A DNA stretch of 64,000 nt from Talpa occidentalis (GCF_014898055.3 NW_023605083.1:97040486-97104485), one strand, 5' to 3'; positions 10,565-22,899 are shown, counted from the stretch's first letter. Translations and numbers: made by a program. Notes: generated from the letters alone by a model not told the origin.

Positions 10565-11050
10565 AGTTACAAAATTGTCTGATGAATGAGAGAATAAGAG
10601 GTTTAGATTATACCCTGAGGATAAAAAGATATGAATTTTAAACAGGTGAATGACAACATAATTTTATGAAGAAAAGAGGTGGTGTTTTAAAAGCTAGCTT
10701 TTAATGAGGGCAGAATACTTCTTAGAGGGCTTGTCTTACAGGTAAGAAATAATAAAGACTTCGTGTTTAAGAAGAAAAGACGTTGGCTTTAGTTTGGGGA
10801 AAAGGATGAGAGGATAAACATTACTGAAAAATAATGTAAAAGGTGACCTCTGTGGGCAGAGAAAAATTTTTTTTTTTTCCAAGAGAAAGAGAGTCACTTC
10901 AGAAGAAAGGAACCTGGTGGTGGGTGGGGGTAATACATGGAAATGAATGGCTTCGAGAGAGTTCTCTAGGGACATGAAGAGAGGCCAGGTTCCTTGGGAG
11001 AGTTGTACAGATTCTCTAAGATGGAGCTAGGAGCAGTTAGGTTTATGTAA
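10565..11050. other. Unassigned, A-rich
   Basis: No gene or recognisable repeat was seen between the L2 fragment and the antisense MaLR LTR. An A/T-homopolymer patch lies at 10,861-10,880. Confidence 0.3.
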
Positions 11051-11054
11051 TAGC

Positions 11055-11520
11055 TTCTTGTGGCTGCTGTAACAAAGAACCACAAACTGTGTGCCTTTAA
11101 ACAATGAAATTATCGCCTCCTCGTTCTGCAGGACAGATACTTGAAATAAAGACGTTGGCCGGACCATTCTTCCTCTTCTTTATGGGAGGATCTTTCTTCT
11201 TCCAGCTTCTGGTAGCTCCAGGCCTTCTTTGATTCATGAGAGCAAAACTATAATCTCTGCCTTGCTTTCACATGACTGTCAGTCTTCTCAGTCTGTCTTC
11301 CTATGACTTTCCTTCTGTTTGTGTCTGCATATAGATTTCCCTAGTCTTGTGCGGGCAGCAGTCACATTGAATTAAGCCTCATCATGGCCTAATTGAGGCC
11401 ACATCATAACTTGATTATATTTGCAAAACCCTATTTCTAAGTATGGTCAGATTCACAAGTACTGGGAGCTAGGACATCCACGTGATTTTTGGGGTGATAA
11501 AACTCAAACCCACAACAACC
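11055..11520 (-). mobile_element. MaLR (MST/MLT1-like) LTR, antisense
   Basis: On the + strand it starts 'ggctgctgtaacaaag' with 'aaccacaaactg', and ends near 'gggagctaggacatccac' and 'tttttggggtgataaaac'. That is the reversed order of a MaLR LTR. Diverged. Confidence 0.7.
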
Positions 11521-11524
11521 TGCT

Positions 11525-12305
11525 ACCTAACTTCTTGGGAGCACTAGTTGCTCCAATGTGCAATCCCAAAGCCTTTCTAAATCACTATAAAGTTTGTGAA
11601 TCTTTAAAATTGTGGAGACTTGCTCTGCCTTTGGGAATAAAGGGAGGATTTGTGGAACTGAATAAAAGGGAGAAGGGGTATAACTCAATGGAAACGCCCA
11701 GGATATGTGAGCCTCAAATATAAAAGACAAGAGCATGGACTTCCTGCAGTTATGTTCTAGCTATTTTATTGGGCTATGAAAGAAAAGTGTGAAGAACTTG
11801 GGAGAAATTCAAGTGACAATCAAAGTAGAGAATTGATGCTGGCTGCAGAAGGATGGGGAGAATTAAGAACAGGGGCCAAGGAGTTTGTTAGGGGCTGTTG
11901 CAGTAACACAGATGATGGTAATGGATCAGTCTACTAGAGGGAAATCCATGGGGAAAATAGAGTCCGTGGAAGGAATTTAGGGGGTGAGGAGGCATTAAGG
12001 ATGGCAAACAAATTTATGGCTTAAACACCTGGGTGGATGTCAATGCTCATGGGAGTCTAAGAAGGAGGAACACAGGAGTGCAGTGTTGTAGACATACAGT
12101 GAGGGCCGACATGGGGTGGTGGCTGGTAAGGGTTCTGACTTTCTGACTAATCCCTGCTTTTCCAGTTGGCTGGCTTCCCTAAATGTCACAATATGGGAAC
12201 TGTCAGATTGAGTAAGCTCCTTAAATATCTGGGAGCCTGGAAGGACAGGTTGAACTGTTAGAAGTCAGAGAGAATATTTTAACTGAAGACTCTGGGGAAA
12301 ATTCT
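11525..12305. other. Unassigned, no gene seen
   Basis: Purine-biased unique-looking sequence with scattered short open frames. No motif or splice pattern supports an exon. Confidence 0.3.
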
Positions 12306-12319
12306 ATTATCTCACTGAG

Positions 12320-12587
12320 TTTTTTTTTTAAGATTTATTTATTTATGTATGCAAGAGCTGGGGTACAGGCCAGAGGTGTGGGGTGGGGGTAAGAGGATTC
12401 ACCAGAGACAGAACAGGGAACAGAACAGGCAGATTGAAGTATAATTCTGAGGGGAGCAATGGGCGAGTCAGGAGAGGTCTGCTGCGCCATGTGGGTTGCT
12501 GGCTGGTTGGGGATCGAACTCGTGCTGCAGAGGCTGAGGACAGCTTCACAGGCTGCATCTTAACCCCTTTCGTCACCATGGAGGCCC
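12320..12587 (-). mobile_element. tRNA-derived SINE, antisense, older subfamily
   Basis: T-run, then 'aagatttatttatttatg' and the 'gctggggtacaggccagagg' body, ending at the reversed head 'ggaggccc'. A clear TSD, 'tatctcactgagttttt', is at 12,308 and again from 12,588. The presence of this TSD fixes both boundaries. Confidence 0.92.
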
Positions 12588-12605
12588 TATCTCACTGAGT
12601 TTTTA

Positions 12606-12955
12606 ATAAAAGTTGTTTATTGCTTATAGGATTTTATACTCTATGATAACCTAGCTTTATTTTAATGATCCATAGATAGGAATATATTCCCACTGATAAC
12701 TTGTTAATAATAGTCACAGAATATTCTTACCTTAAGTGTTTGTTCAAGGCTTCTTGGGCTCTGAAGGATCCAGACATTTGCACAGCTTCAAACAAATATG
12801 TGATATGAAGTGTCCAGTGATAGTGCTTTGAATTGGATTGGTAACTTGGTTTAGTGGATTATAGCATTAAATTAACCCTTTTTATAACATGGGAGCCTAT
12901 AGTATTTAGTTGATAACCATTAAATTCTGACAAGCTCATCCAATGGAATAGACTT
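12606..12955. other. Unassigned AT-rich stretch
   Basis: Nothing recognisable between the SINE and the compound microsatellite. Confidence 0.3.
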
Positions 12956-12986
12956 TGTGTGTGTGCGTGTGTGTGTGTGTGTGTGT

Positions 12987-13068
<82 letters not shown>
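12956..13068 (+). repeat. Compound (GT)n(GA)n microsatellite
   Basis: About 32 bases of GT with one GC interruption, then about 81 bases of GA with one AA interruption. The polypurine half is a candidate for H-DNA (triplex). The long low-complexity open frames here are artefacts. Confidence 0.97.
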
Positions 13069-13071
<3 letters not shown>

Positions 13072-13339
13072 ATGGGCTCTATTGGAAGCCTGCAAATGCC
13101 ATTTAATGATCCTGAATGTGAGTATCCATTTGGGTCTTTGTCTCCTGCCCAAATGACCATTTACTCATATCTTGCTGGGGTCTACCCACTGGTTCTCTGA
13201 GGAGCCAGGAGAAGAGGAACCTGCAGGCTCGTGAGGATGAGGTGATGCCATCTCAGAAGATCAAAGACTTCTTGCCTCAGTTCCCCTAGCTTGAGTTTCC
13301 TAACACCCTCTCCCTACAATCTCAGCACATTCCACTTAG

Positions 13340-13480
13340 GATTTGGAGCTCTGCACCACCACTTATTAGCTCTGTTGCCTCGGGAAAATTACTAAACCGC
13401 TCTGAAGAGAAGATTCCCTAATAGCAGATAAGAGCCCATGAGACAGGCCTGGCAGGTTTATAAGGATTAAGAGATTACAT
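13340..13480 (+). repeat. MIR SINE, sense
   Basis: 'gcaccaccacttattagctc', 'cctcgggaaaattactaaac' and 'tataaggattaagagatta' follow MIR consensus order. Confidence 0.6.
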
Positions 13481-13484
13481 CCAC

Positions 13485-14275
13485 AAAAGTTATCACACCA
13501 TGTGGCACACCTAATATTTGATAATTTTTTCACTCTACCCTTGTGAGATACTTTTGATCAGGGTGGGATAAATTGCTAAAGCCTCAGGTTCATTTTTGGG
13601 GGGCACCAGGCAACAATTCCATTTATATAAAGTACTTGCTTGTCCAGGATAAGTCCTTCAGACTGCAGTGGCCTCAGAGCTAAGGCAGTCCCTCCTACCC
13701 TTGGCCCATGGGTCTAATGATGTGAATGCTCAGGATTGTCTATTTCTTCTGCAGTTAGAATGTGCTCCGGACTCCAGTTTGTTTGGCCCTTAGTGCCCTG
13801 AGTACTTCTCCACTCAGCTCTTGTCCCTTTTCCTCGCCATCAGAACTTGAGCTCAGCACTGATTGGGGGGTGGGGGGGGGGCGGGTCGGATGCAGTGTGT
13901 ATTCTGGAACCCCAATCTGCTGCCTGATGGCTTTTTGCATCCTAGGGCCTCTGTTCCTCAAGCAGTGCCCCCTTGGGGTTCCCCCATGTGAGTTCACACC
14001 CCATAGCAGCCTCTCCCACCTCGTGCCTCCCCACCCCACTCTTGCTCTCACCTCCCACCACTGACAGCCCAGGGGACATTGAAGGCAGGAAGGTTGCACA
14101 GGCACCCAGGTGTTGTGAAGAGATGGTGCAAATCTCGACTCAATCTGTGCCTGTGAAGGTAGGACGATAGGTGTTAAATCCCAGGCCCAAGAGGAAAAGC
14201 TGTGGACCTAAGTGATGAAAAGGCAGCACCCTGCAAAAGGAAATACTTCCAGCTGGCTTCTCCGTTACCCCTCCT
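13485..14275. other. Unassigned, with a G-run
   Basis: No gene. A run of G-blocks at 13,865-13,888 could form a G-quadruplex on the + strand. Confidence 0.4.
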
Positions 14276-14279
14276 TCAT

Positions 14280-14410
14280 GTGCCATTCCCTCCTAGCAGT
14301 CCCTGCCTGGAACCCCCATCTCCCCACCTTTCTCCTGGCCCTTCCTATTTTGGAGCCCAGCTCAAACTCTTCTTTTTTGAACCCATTTTTGAAGATGCAA
14401 GTGCACGAGC
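14280..14410 (+). repeat. L2 fragment, sense
   Basis: 'ccctgcctggaaccccc' and 'agcccagctcaaactcttct' are degenerate forms of L2 body words. Confidence 0.45.
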
Positions 14411-14414
14411 TGCC

Positions 14415-15605
14415 ATTTCCTTTCTTTGAACACCTGCTGTACATTGTCCCCACAATACACTCTTGTGTAACGCTGTCCGCTTGCCTTTTCTCGAATCGCA
14501 CCCGTTCATTTACTGTCTCAGGCGGTTTCATCTTCTCAGGGCTTTGCAGCCCTCCCTGCCAACACCACATCCTCTTGCCATGATTATAGGGAGAATCTTT
14601 TTGCAGCTCTTTCTGCCTTGGTGTCCCTTTTGCCTCAGTCCACCCTCCGCAGAGCGCCTGGTGGCAGAGTGGGATTTGCTGTCAGAAACTGTCTTGAGTA
14701 TTTCCACATTTTCTGGAGACATCAACATTCTGTGTTGGCTCTGTTTGTCCGGATCTGGCCCCACCTGCCTCTCTTCCCTCGCTCCATCAGCCTCCCCCTC
14801 TGCTCATGGTGTGTGCTCTGCTATCTTTTGTTTCGTTGTTATCTTTTGTTTCTCAGAGGAGAGCGAGGGGCTTTTCAGCTCCTTGCCTGGTGTGAGCGAT
14901 CTCTTCCTCCTGTCTGCACTTCCATTCTCTGCTCACCTCCACTCTTTCCTTTTCCTGCATTTGAAAATTTGTGGCATAATTCTGCAGACAAATACATAAA
15001 ACACTTCCCAGGTGATGTATTGACCCTGATTCCACCCCCAGGGCACCACCCTGCATTTCCCTTTTCCTCCCCCCAGAGCTTACCAAGTCCTAGCAATTGG
15101 CATCTTCTCATAGCTTTCTTGAGTTCTGTCTTAGTGAATACAGATCCCTAAGCACTAAGGATTACTTTCCCCTATTTTCTACCTCACGCAGCAGGAATCA
15201 TGTTCTTGGGTACCTGCGCCCTTCCCATGGTGACTGTTGTCCATGCTGTGCTAGGCGGCTGTCACGCTTTCTTATTCTCTCCTGTATCACAATCCCTGTC
15301 ATGAATATGCCACATTCAATTGATCCATATCATTGTCAGTAGACATTTGAAATTTTTTTCTCCTTGTTTTATTCTTTTCCAAGGTCTTCTCTGCTACTTC
15401 TTTTCCAAGCCCTTTCCAAGGGCTTCTCTGCTACTTAGTGCACCATTCAACATTCAGCTTCTCTCAGTCAAATGTAAACAATACAAGAGCAAGGTTTTTT
15501 TTTTATTTAATGTTGGATTTCCAGCCCTGTACAGTGCCCAGGATACAGTATGCAATTAAAATATGTATTGAATATATGAATATTTACTGAACAAACACTT
15601 CTTGG
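14415..15605. other. Pyrimidine-rich unassigned stretch
   Basis: Overlapping open frames of up to 178 codons exist on the + strand, but they are Leu/Ser/Phe/Pro-rich products of C/T-rich sequence, with no domain and no supporting splice sites. 15,440-15,600 is possibly a diverged L2 end. Confidence 0.4.
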
Positions 15606-15609
15606 TTCT

Positions 15610-15805
15610 TTTTTAAAACATTGTATTATTTTTATTGAGCTATCATTGGTTTACAACATTGTAAATGGGTACAGGATCTAGGGGTACAGGGTCACACCTC
15701 TTCAGATGTATGTTATCACATGACCCCCAACACCAAAATACCCATAATCTCACCATAGTCTAAGAACCACCCCCCCGGCCCCCGCTTGGCTCCTCACCCC
15801 CTCAC
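15610..15805 (-). mobile_element. L1 3' UTR end, antisense
   Basis: 'tattatttttattgagctat', 'ggtttacaacattgtaaat' and 'atgtatgttatcacatgacc' are the reversed L1 3' UTR; a C-run at about 15,770 is the reversed G-rich tract. Confidence 0.65.
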
Positions 15806-15919
15806 TTCCCCCAGGGGTAGTGTCACTTCTACAGTGAGATTTCTAGAAATCCTTCCTGGTCCTTGTTCCTCAGACAGTTCCTCTTGTCTGAAGGCCTCAT
15901 CAACTTGTAGGCAGGCTTT

Positions 15920-16095
15920 CATGTAACAGCAGCGGGAATGATAACTCACTGTTGAGAGCTCACTGTGTGTTTGGCAGTGTAATAAACCCACGCTTCATCT
16001 CACTTAATCCTCCAAACTGCGCTAAGTAGTCTTATTACCCCCATTCTATGAAGGCAGGCATTGCAGCTTAGGAAAGCTAAGTGCCCTGCCCAGGT
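15920..16095 (-). repeat. MIR SINE, antisense
   Basis: 'gagagctcactgtgtgttt', 'tctcacttaatcctcc' and 'cttattacccccattctatg' follow the reversed MIR consensus in order. Confidence 0.65.
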
Positions 16096-16304
16096 CAAAT
16101 GATTCAGGAGGCAAGGATCACACTAGTGATTGATTTCCAAGGCCAGGTTCTTATTCCCAACAGCACACTGATGCCCACTGGATTAATTTTGTCCATAGAT
16201 GTGTTCAGTTTGATCCACCAGGGTTTTTACATTAAAAACCAACATCAATTGCTAATACTGTAGAAAGTGGAGATTTTCCTCACTGGGCTGCTTTAAGAAT
16301 TCTT

Positions 16305-16582
16305 TTTTTTTTTTTTTTTTTTTTTAGATTTAATTATTTATGTATACACGAACTGGGGTACAGGCCAGAGGTGCAGGGGGTGAGAGGATTCACCAGAACA
16401 GAGTGGGAAACAGAATAGGCAGACTGACTGAAATACACTGCTGAGGGGGGCAGCAGGTGAGACAGGCGAGGTCTGCTGCGCAATGTGGGTATCTCCTTGG
16501 CTGGCAGGGGATTGAACTCATGCTGCAGTGGCTACAGATAGCTTCATAGTACTGCAACTTAACCTTGTGCCACAGGGAGGCC
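16305..16582 (-). mobile_element. tRNA-derived SINE, antisense, older subfamily
   Basis: A run of about 24 T (the reversed poly-A tail), then 'acgaactggggtacaggcc', ending 'gggaggccc'. The flanks 'tttaagaattctt' (16,292) and 'cttaagaaatctt' (16,583) form an imperfect TSD. Confidence 0.88.
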
Positions 16583-16599
16583 CTTAAGAAATCTTATGA

Positions 16600-17390
16600 C
16601 CATATTGCAGGTGAACTTGCTCTCAGAAGTGAAGTATAATGTTTGAAGGAGCTACACAGCTTCCAGTAACTGAGCCAGGCTTTATACTCCAACCTGACTC
16701 TCAAGTCTGTTTTTTTCCAGAGGATATTTGGTCCCACTTTGTAAAGCAAGTGTGAACAGGAAGAAAAAATCCCTGGGTCCAAGAGCCACTTCTTCCTCTG
16801 TGGGCAGCTCCCCTTTCTCTGTTCCCCCTTTCTGTCCCATGGCCTTGTGAGCTGGCTGCTACTTTGAAGTTTCACCACAGTCTAGGAAATCTATTCAAAC
16901 TCTTCATGGGCCATTAACATCTTTTATTTTTGCCTGGTGTTCTGTGAATGGACTGTGCTATTTTTTTTTAGAAAAAAGAAACATAAATATGTCCCTGAGA
17001 AAAAATTCTTGACCTGGAAGAGTTTGTAAAATTTAATTCTTTGTCATCTTGATCATCTCCAGCCCCTAAGTTGGTGAAATAACGTTTCAAAATGTCATTA
17101 AAAAATTGGCCTGAATCGACATGATTGATCTGGAGGGCCTGACAGCTGCAGTACTTAGCTTGAATTTATGAATCAAAAGCTTTAAAACCTAGCACAAGAA
17201 AGTTTTTTTAAGTACTACTATTTCCATCTAATTAACGACTGTCATACAGATATGATTTATTTAGTTATCACTCAGGTATAGAGTTGAATTATCTAAATTT
17301 TAAAAGAAATTTCTAATGACTTTTGTGCATTAACTCCATCAAGGAACTGTATAAAAATATTATCTTTCTCCTTCTGGGTAAAGAAATTTA
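16600..17390. other. Unassigned AT-rich stretch
   Basis: No gene or clear repeat was recognised. Confidence 0.3.
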
Positions 17391-17394
17391 TGAC

Positions 17395-17830
17395 TACTTA
17401 TGTAAAATTTAGAAACTGTAGAATAATGTAACGAGAAAATAAAAATCTCTTATCCTACCACCTAGAAATAACTTGGTGAACACTTACAGAATAATTTAAA
17501 TTTTTTTCTGTACAGTTATATATTATTTACATATGTATGTTATAAAACTAGATGACTATATATACATTTTTTTGCTTTATTTACTTCATGTTATATTTTT
17601 ATTCATTCATTCAATGAATAAAATTGTTACAGAACAATTTTTGGTGATTTCTAAGTAGTTTATCTTGCAGACTTGCAGATTTCTTTAGCCTTTTTGCTAT
17701 TAGAAATTTTGCTTGTTACTGATTTCTTTCATTTATAAATAATGCTTTAAAGTAAAAATCTTGTACATCAAAGCTCTTCCATTTTGAATTATTTTCTTAG
17801 TTTAGATATAAATAGAGTAACTAAGATACA
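17395..17830 (-). mobile_element. Old L1 (L1ME-type) 3' end, antisense
   Basis: 'ctcttatcctaccacctaga' and 'aataacttggtgaacactta', then 'catttataaataatgcttt' and 'tagagtaactaagatacaga', follow the reversed 3' end of old L1ME/L1M elements. Very diverged. Confidence 0.45.
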
Positions 17831-17834
17831 GAAT

Positions 17835-18950
17835 CAAAGGTTATGATCTTTGTATCCACTTCAAGGAGTTGCTTTCTCTCTTTACTGTGATAATTAGATG
17901 AGAAAAATGGCTCTATAGTATCAGGTGAAAAAATTAGAATACATAATTATATCTCCATTATCTCAGTTATTTTAAACACATTAAAAATATCTGCTATTTA
18001 AGAAAGATATGTAATGGGGATTACCTCTGAGTAGTGAATTGTCTTTTTCTCTTGGTTTGAACTTTAAACAGAGAGGAAGTCTGTGACCCTGTGGACAGCC
18101 TTCCTTCCTCTGGCTTCCACAACACTTTTTGGGGGCACTTTAGTATGCGGTGATCCTCTCTCTGCTTGCACTGGTTCCCCTAATTTTTCAATCTTTTTTT
18201 TTTTTAGATCTTTTTAAAATCAAAGTCCCACATGCCAATTAATTCTTTAAGACTTCTACCCCAAATGACATCCCCTGTGCTGTCTGTCCATTCCCCAACT
18301 CTCAGAAGGCACAGTTTCAACTCAATTTATGGACTTTGTGCATTTTATTTCCTTCAAAGTCTTCCGATGCCAAATTACTCTCCAATCCCATTTTATTCAT
18401 GGCCACACAATTAGTGCTGAAGTCTCAAAGCTTAAATATTAGTCATGTCAAAAAAGAAAAAGTTCAAGATAAGTTAAAATGAGCTTTTCTTAGACTGACT
18501 TCATGGCTAGGATTAGATCAGCTCATGATTAAGAACCTAGAGCCAGTGACACTGCCATCCCTTAGCCATTCAATTCTTGGTTTCTCAGTGCGGCATCTAA
18601 TTATTGGCTTCACTCTTCCCCACGGCTGACCTTGGGGAGTGAAGGTGTGATGCGTGTGTTTATTAGTGGGGAGGGAATGGTGTGTAGATGAGGCTTCCAG
18701 AGTGAAGAACTTTGTGATATGAACAGAAATCAGAGGACTCTTCCCTGCCAATTCTCACTAAAATAAAAATTCTTGGGAAGAATCTAATTTATCTAGCTTA
18801 GGTAACAAACACTTCCTGGTATCATATTAGGTGGGTAAAAATGTGCATTAGCAATGCAAGGTTGGTGGAGATTTCCTAATAGAATTTGGTCACTCTGCCT
18901 GTGCAGACAAAATGAGATGTGTTCTATGTCTACCTATCATTGGGATGGGG
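17835..18950. other. Unassigned, no gene seen
   Basis: Part of 17,930-18,070 could be an old LINE 3' end ('ggggattacctctgagtag'). The rest has no recognisable feature. Confidence 0.3.
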
Positions 18951-18956
18951 TGTCTT

Positions 18957-19227
18957 TTTTTCTTTTTTTTTTTTTAGATTTATTTATGCATACAAGAACT
19001 GGGGTATAGGTCAGACATGTGGGGGTGAGAGGATTCACCAGAGACAGAGTGGGGAGCAGAACAGGTGAATCCACTGAAATCCACTGCTGAAGGGGCAGTG
19101 GGAGAGACAGGAGAGGTCTGTGGTGCCACGTGAGTCAGCTCCCTGGCTGGGGATGGAACTCGTGCTGCAGTGGCTGCCCATAGCTCCACAGCACTGTGAC
19201 TTAACCCCTTGCACCATCAGGGAGGCC
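18957..19227 (-). mobile_element. tRNA-derived SINE, antisense, older subfamily
   Basis: T/C-run then 'agatttatttatgcatac', 'aactggggtataggtcag' and the closing 'gggaggcc'. Flanks 'ttgggatggggtgtctttt' and 'ttgggatgtctttt' form a TSD with a 3-bp difference. Confidence 0.88.
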
Positions 19228-19229
19228 TT

Positions 19230-19780
19230 GGGATGTCTTTTAATACCTTTCATGGCCATTTTTAGTTTACCTTTTGCGAGCTGCCTATTCAGATATTTTG
19301 TTCTTGAAAATGTTTTATCACAGCAAGGTTTTTACAGAGTCATACACTGATTACCTCCTACTGCCTGACCGTACAGCTTTCACACAGTGACAGATCTGAA
19401 AACCAGTGCACTTGAACAAGGCATCCGACTGTTTCTTAGTCTCAAGAGAATTCATACATGACCTATGAGGAGATTATGGTAAAGATCTCAAGGGGCAACA
19501 TGGCTGAGATCTCCTTAGCCTGCAGCTAAGGACAGAGATAGTCTTCTCTAGCTAAAGGCAGAGAGTAAATTACAGCTATCCAAGTCACAGGCTAGAAAGT
19601 CTAAGCTATACACATGGAAGTCACCAGCAACGGCTCTCTGAGTCTTCTCAGAAGAAAATTAAGGTAGTGTGGTGGGAGGAGATGATTAGTGCCCATGAAG
19701 TGCGGGAAAAACCTGTAGAGGAAGCAGGCTTTGAGATTGCCTGTAAAAACCAGGGATCTATTTATTATATGTGACTAAGA
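19230..19780. other. Unassigned, no gene seen
   Basis: Unique-looking sequence; nothing supports an exon. Confidence 0.3.
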
Positions 19781-19784
19781 ATCC

Positions 19785-19885
19785 TGATGCTACAGGTACT
19801 AGTTATGTGATTTTTAGGAAATCACTAGATGTTTAAAACCTCAGTCTCCCCATCTACAAAATGACTATGATAAACATATTGACTT
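19785..19885 (+). repeat. MIR fragment, sense
   Basis: 'ctagttatgtgatttttagg', 'cctcagtctccccatctac' and 'aaaatgactatgataa' fit MIR order. Confidence 0.55.
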
Positions 19886-20169
19886 TGCAGTTGACATAAG
19901 GTATGGGCTAACTTAATGCTGTTCATTTTCTTGTCACCTGGAGAGGGTCTAGATTTTAGTTTGGATGCTCAAAACATTCATAGCCACAACAAAATTCTTT
20001 GAGAAATGATCTGTCTCTTACTGGAAGGGAATCATTGCACTTTGTGTGCTGCACCAAGAGCCCACACTAGTTTGGAGATCATGGAACCTGGCAGAATGAA
20101 AAAGTTTTTTCAGAATTGCTGTCTTGCTGATGTGTGTGTCATCACAACACAGCCACAGTGATATTTCTC

Positions 20170-20330
20170 AAACAATAGAATCACGTCACTCTTTGCCTTA
20201 ATGCATTTCAGTGGCCACTCATTGCACGGGGAATCAAATGTAAACCTTGCTTCTGGACGCCTGAGGCCCCTTGAACTGCACTTTCTACCACCCTCCCTCC
20301 TGCTCACTCATCTCTTCTCATAGTCTTAAC
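20170..20330 (+). repeat. L2 fragment, sense
   Basis: 'gcatttcagtggccactcat', 'tgcacggggaatcaaatgta' and 'caccctccctcctgctcac' follow the L2 body in order. Confidence 0.5.
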
Positions 20331-20617
20331 ACTTAGGCAGATCAGATTTTGCACTTTCCCTGGATTCTCTTTGGATGGGTTCCTCCCCACTCCCCCCAAC
20401 CTCGCCCATGGAGGCCACATTTCCATTCTCTGGGTCCCTAAAGGGGCCTCCTGTGGAGGAACAGTGAGGAGCAACCTGTGAGCCAGTGGGTGGTACTCAC
20501 AGCCCACTCCAGTGGTACAAGGTGGAGCTCTCTAGACTCCACCCCCTGACTCCTGAATGGGGGCTGTCAGGACCAGGGTCAGAGCACTGCTGCCATGCTG
20601 GTCTTTAAAAGATTGAG

Positions 20618-21345
20618 TTGTTTCCAGGTTTTGCCTATTGTAAATAGTGCTGCAATAAACATAGGGGTACAGGTGGTCTTTTGAATCAGTGTTTTTGTGT
20701 CCTTTGGGTAGATCCCTAGGAGTGGAATTGCCGGGGTCATATGTTTGTTCCATTTTTAGTAGACTGAGGAACCTCCAGACAGCTTTCCATAGTGGTTGGA
20801 CCAGTTTGCACTCCCACCAGCAGTGTAGGAGAGTTCCTTTTTCAACACATCCTCGCCAACATTTGTTGTTGCTTGTTTTTTTGATAATTTGCCATTCTTA
20901 CTGGTGTAAGGTGGTAACTGGATCAAGAAGATGTGGCATATATACACAATGGAATATTATTCAGCAATCAAAAAAGGTAAACTCATGCCATTCGCAGCAA
21001 TGTGGATGGAACTAGAAGGAATTACGCTCAGTGAAATAAGCCAGAAGGAAAAAGAAAAATACCGAATGGTTTCACTTCTAGCAGGAATATAGGGGAACCA
21101 AATAAGACATCAGTGCAAAAAAATAACAGTACAAAACATAACAAAGCAAAAATGGACAATTATAAACCAGAGACATCCTGCAGCGGGGGAGGAGGGAGAG
21201 GGATCAGAGGGAGGGAGGGAGGAGCACAGGGGACTGAGGTGATGGTGCACGGGTGCCTTGGGGAAGGAAACTCTATGGGGACTACACCTGAGGGGGTGGG
21301 GGGAAGCAAATATTGTTTAAAAATGAACAATGATGTAAAAAAGAA
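20618..21345 (+). mobile_element. 5'-inverted (twin-primed) L1 insertion with TSD
   Basis: 20,618 to about 20,915 is reversed ORF2 ('aaatagtgctgcaataaaca', 'ggttggaccagtttgcactc'), matching the + strand of the full L1 near 57,880-58,155. From about 20,920 it flips to sense ('actggatcaagaagatgtgg'), covering the end of ORF2, the G-rich 3' UTR (21,180-21,300) and an A-rich tail. The TSD 'aaaagattgag' is at 20,607-20,617 and 21,346-21,356. The bottom strand at the site reads CTTTT/AAA, fitting L1 endonuclease preference. About 20 bp of L1 are lost at the inversion point. Confidence 0.92.
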
Positions 21346-21356
21346 AAAAGATTGAG

Positions 21357-22795
21357 CACGTGCAGGCCAATCTCCTCTTGGCTTCCACTTGCCTCCTGGG
21401 CTCTGCTCAGCTGATGCTGTCTGCTGGCAGGACAGACAGCAGCCTGCCACGTGCTGACCAATTCACTTTCTCCTCCTCTCTCTTAGCTCTCCATTTTCTC
21501 ACTCCCAATGGGAATGTGCTTTTGGGTCTTGTCCTATTCTTGAACACATGGGTGAGGATGTACATACTGGGACTTTCCTTTGCTCTACCTCCACCCCCCA
21601 TTTTCCTGGTGACGCTCCCCAACTCCATTTGAATGAGGTTCCTTCCTTACCACCCACTTTAATATCCCTCAAGTAAGCTCTTGGTTCATGTTAGTTCAAA
21701 TGGGGACTGCCTGAGTGCAATGGGAAGGCTACAATTTTTGACTTGTTTTCTAGATTTGTTTCAATTTTCTATTTCCTCCCCTTGAACAGTTGAGTTGCTT
21801 CTGCCTTTGGACTATTGTGAACCAAGCTCTTATGAAACTGGGTATATAAATAGCTGAATCTGTGCCTTCAACTTTGGGGATGAATACCCTTAAAGTTTCT
21901 TCAGTATGGGCTCACAATGGGAAAATTCCCCCCCCCGCCCCCCAGAGAAGGGTCACAGTCATGTTGCTCTCCCTTCCCAATTCCCAAGCTGGAGGGGGCG
22001 TGGCTCACATTGAGATGGACAACCCAGGATTTGTATGATTGTTTCACTCCCCTCCCCTTGTAGGTACAGGCAGCAGGAGAACCTTTCCCCAATGACTCTC
22101 AAGGATGCCTACTAGTATGATCTCTAGAACAGTAATGAGAATTTTGGGCTGAATGTTATGGTTGACCTCTGCCATCTCCCCCCACCTAAATGGTTGTAAA
22201 AATGAGGGCGTGTGTGGGTGAGGGATTATTGTTACCTTAATTATTTTTGAGTCTTGAGAAATTAATCAGTGTCCCAATGATTGTTTACTCTAGGCTATAC
22301 AAGAACCAATCCTAGCATAGTCAGCCTTTCCAGCTGTTCACAGATGTTGAAAGGGGCCATCAAGAAAATCTAGGCAGCTTATGAAGAGTGGAACTGAGGA
22401 TATTTTCCTAATGGTGTGTAACTAGTAAAAAATGAACTATTTGATTTCTTCTCCAAATTTAGTTTGGTTCATGACCTTTATTTATTCAGAAAGGGGGAAG
22501 TTTGAAAATGTACTGTGACTGCTAAACCCGTTTGAAAATGGTGGCTTGTTTTCTGGATGAAATTAACATTTTTTCATTAGCTAAAAAATATGACTACAAA
22601 ACAAAGGCCTGAATTTTGGGGTGCCTGTTTTATTTGACAATGTGAATAGCTTGTAAATAGCATCAAATTGTTCTATGAAAATAACGATGCACATTTGTCC
22701 TCATATTTTTTACTAATGCCTCTCACAGGCTTGTTCATATCACTAATTCATACTTTTCATAAGAGTTTACCTCACACTGTTAACCTTGGATTAAC
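21357..22795. other. Unassigned, no gene seen
   Basis: Includes a C-run at 21,926-21,943. Open frames on both strands lack domains and splice support. Confidence 0.35.
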
Positions 22796-22799
22796 CACT

Positions 22800-22890
22800 G
22801 TAAAAATGTATTCATTTATTTATCCATTCAACAAATATTTATTGAAAATCTATGAGCCAAGTGTCTCCATTCTATTCACTCCAAAGGAGA
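22800..22890 (-). repeat. L2 3' end, antisense
   Basis: 'ccattcaacaaatatttatt' is the usual reversed L2 3' terminus; the rest fades quickly. Confidence 0.5.
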
Positions 22891-22899
22891 GCCTGAGGT

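Noticed and set aside
14463..15151. Two overlapping + strand open frames of 178 and 177 codons
   Set aside because: C/T-rich sequence with few stops by composition; no domain, no conserved motif and no splice support.
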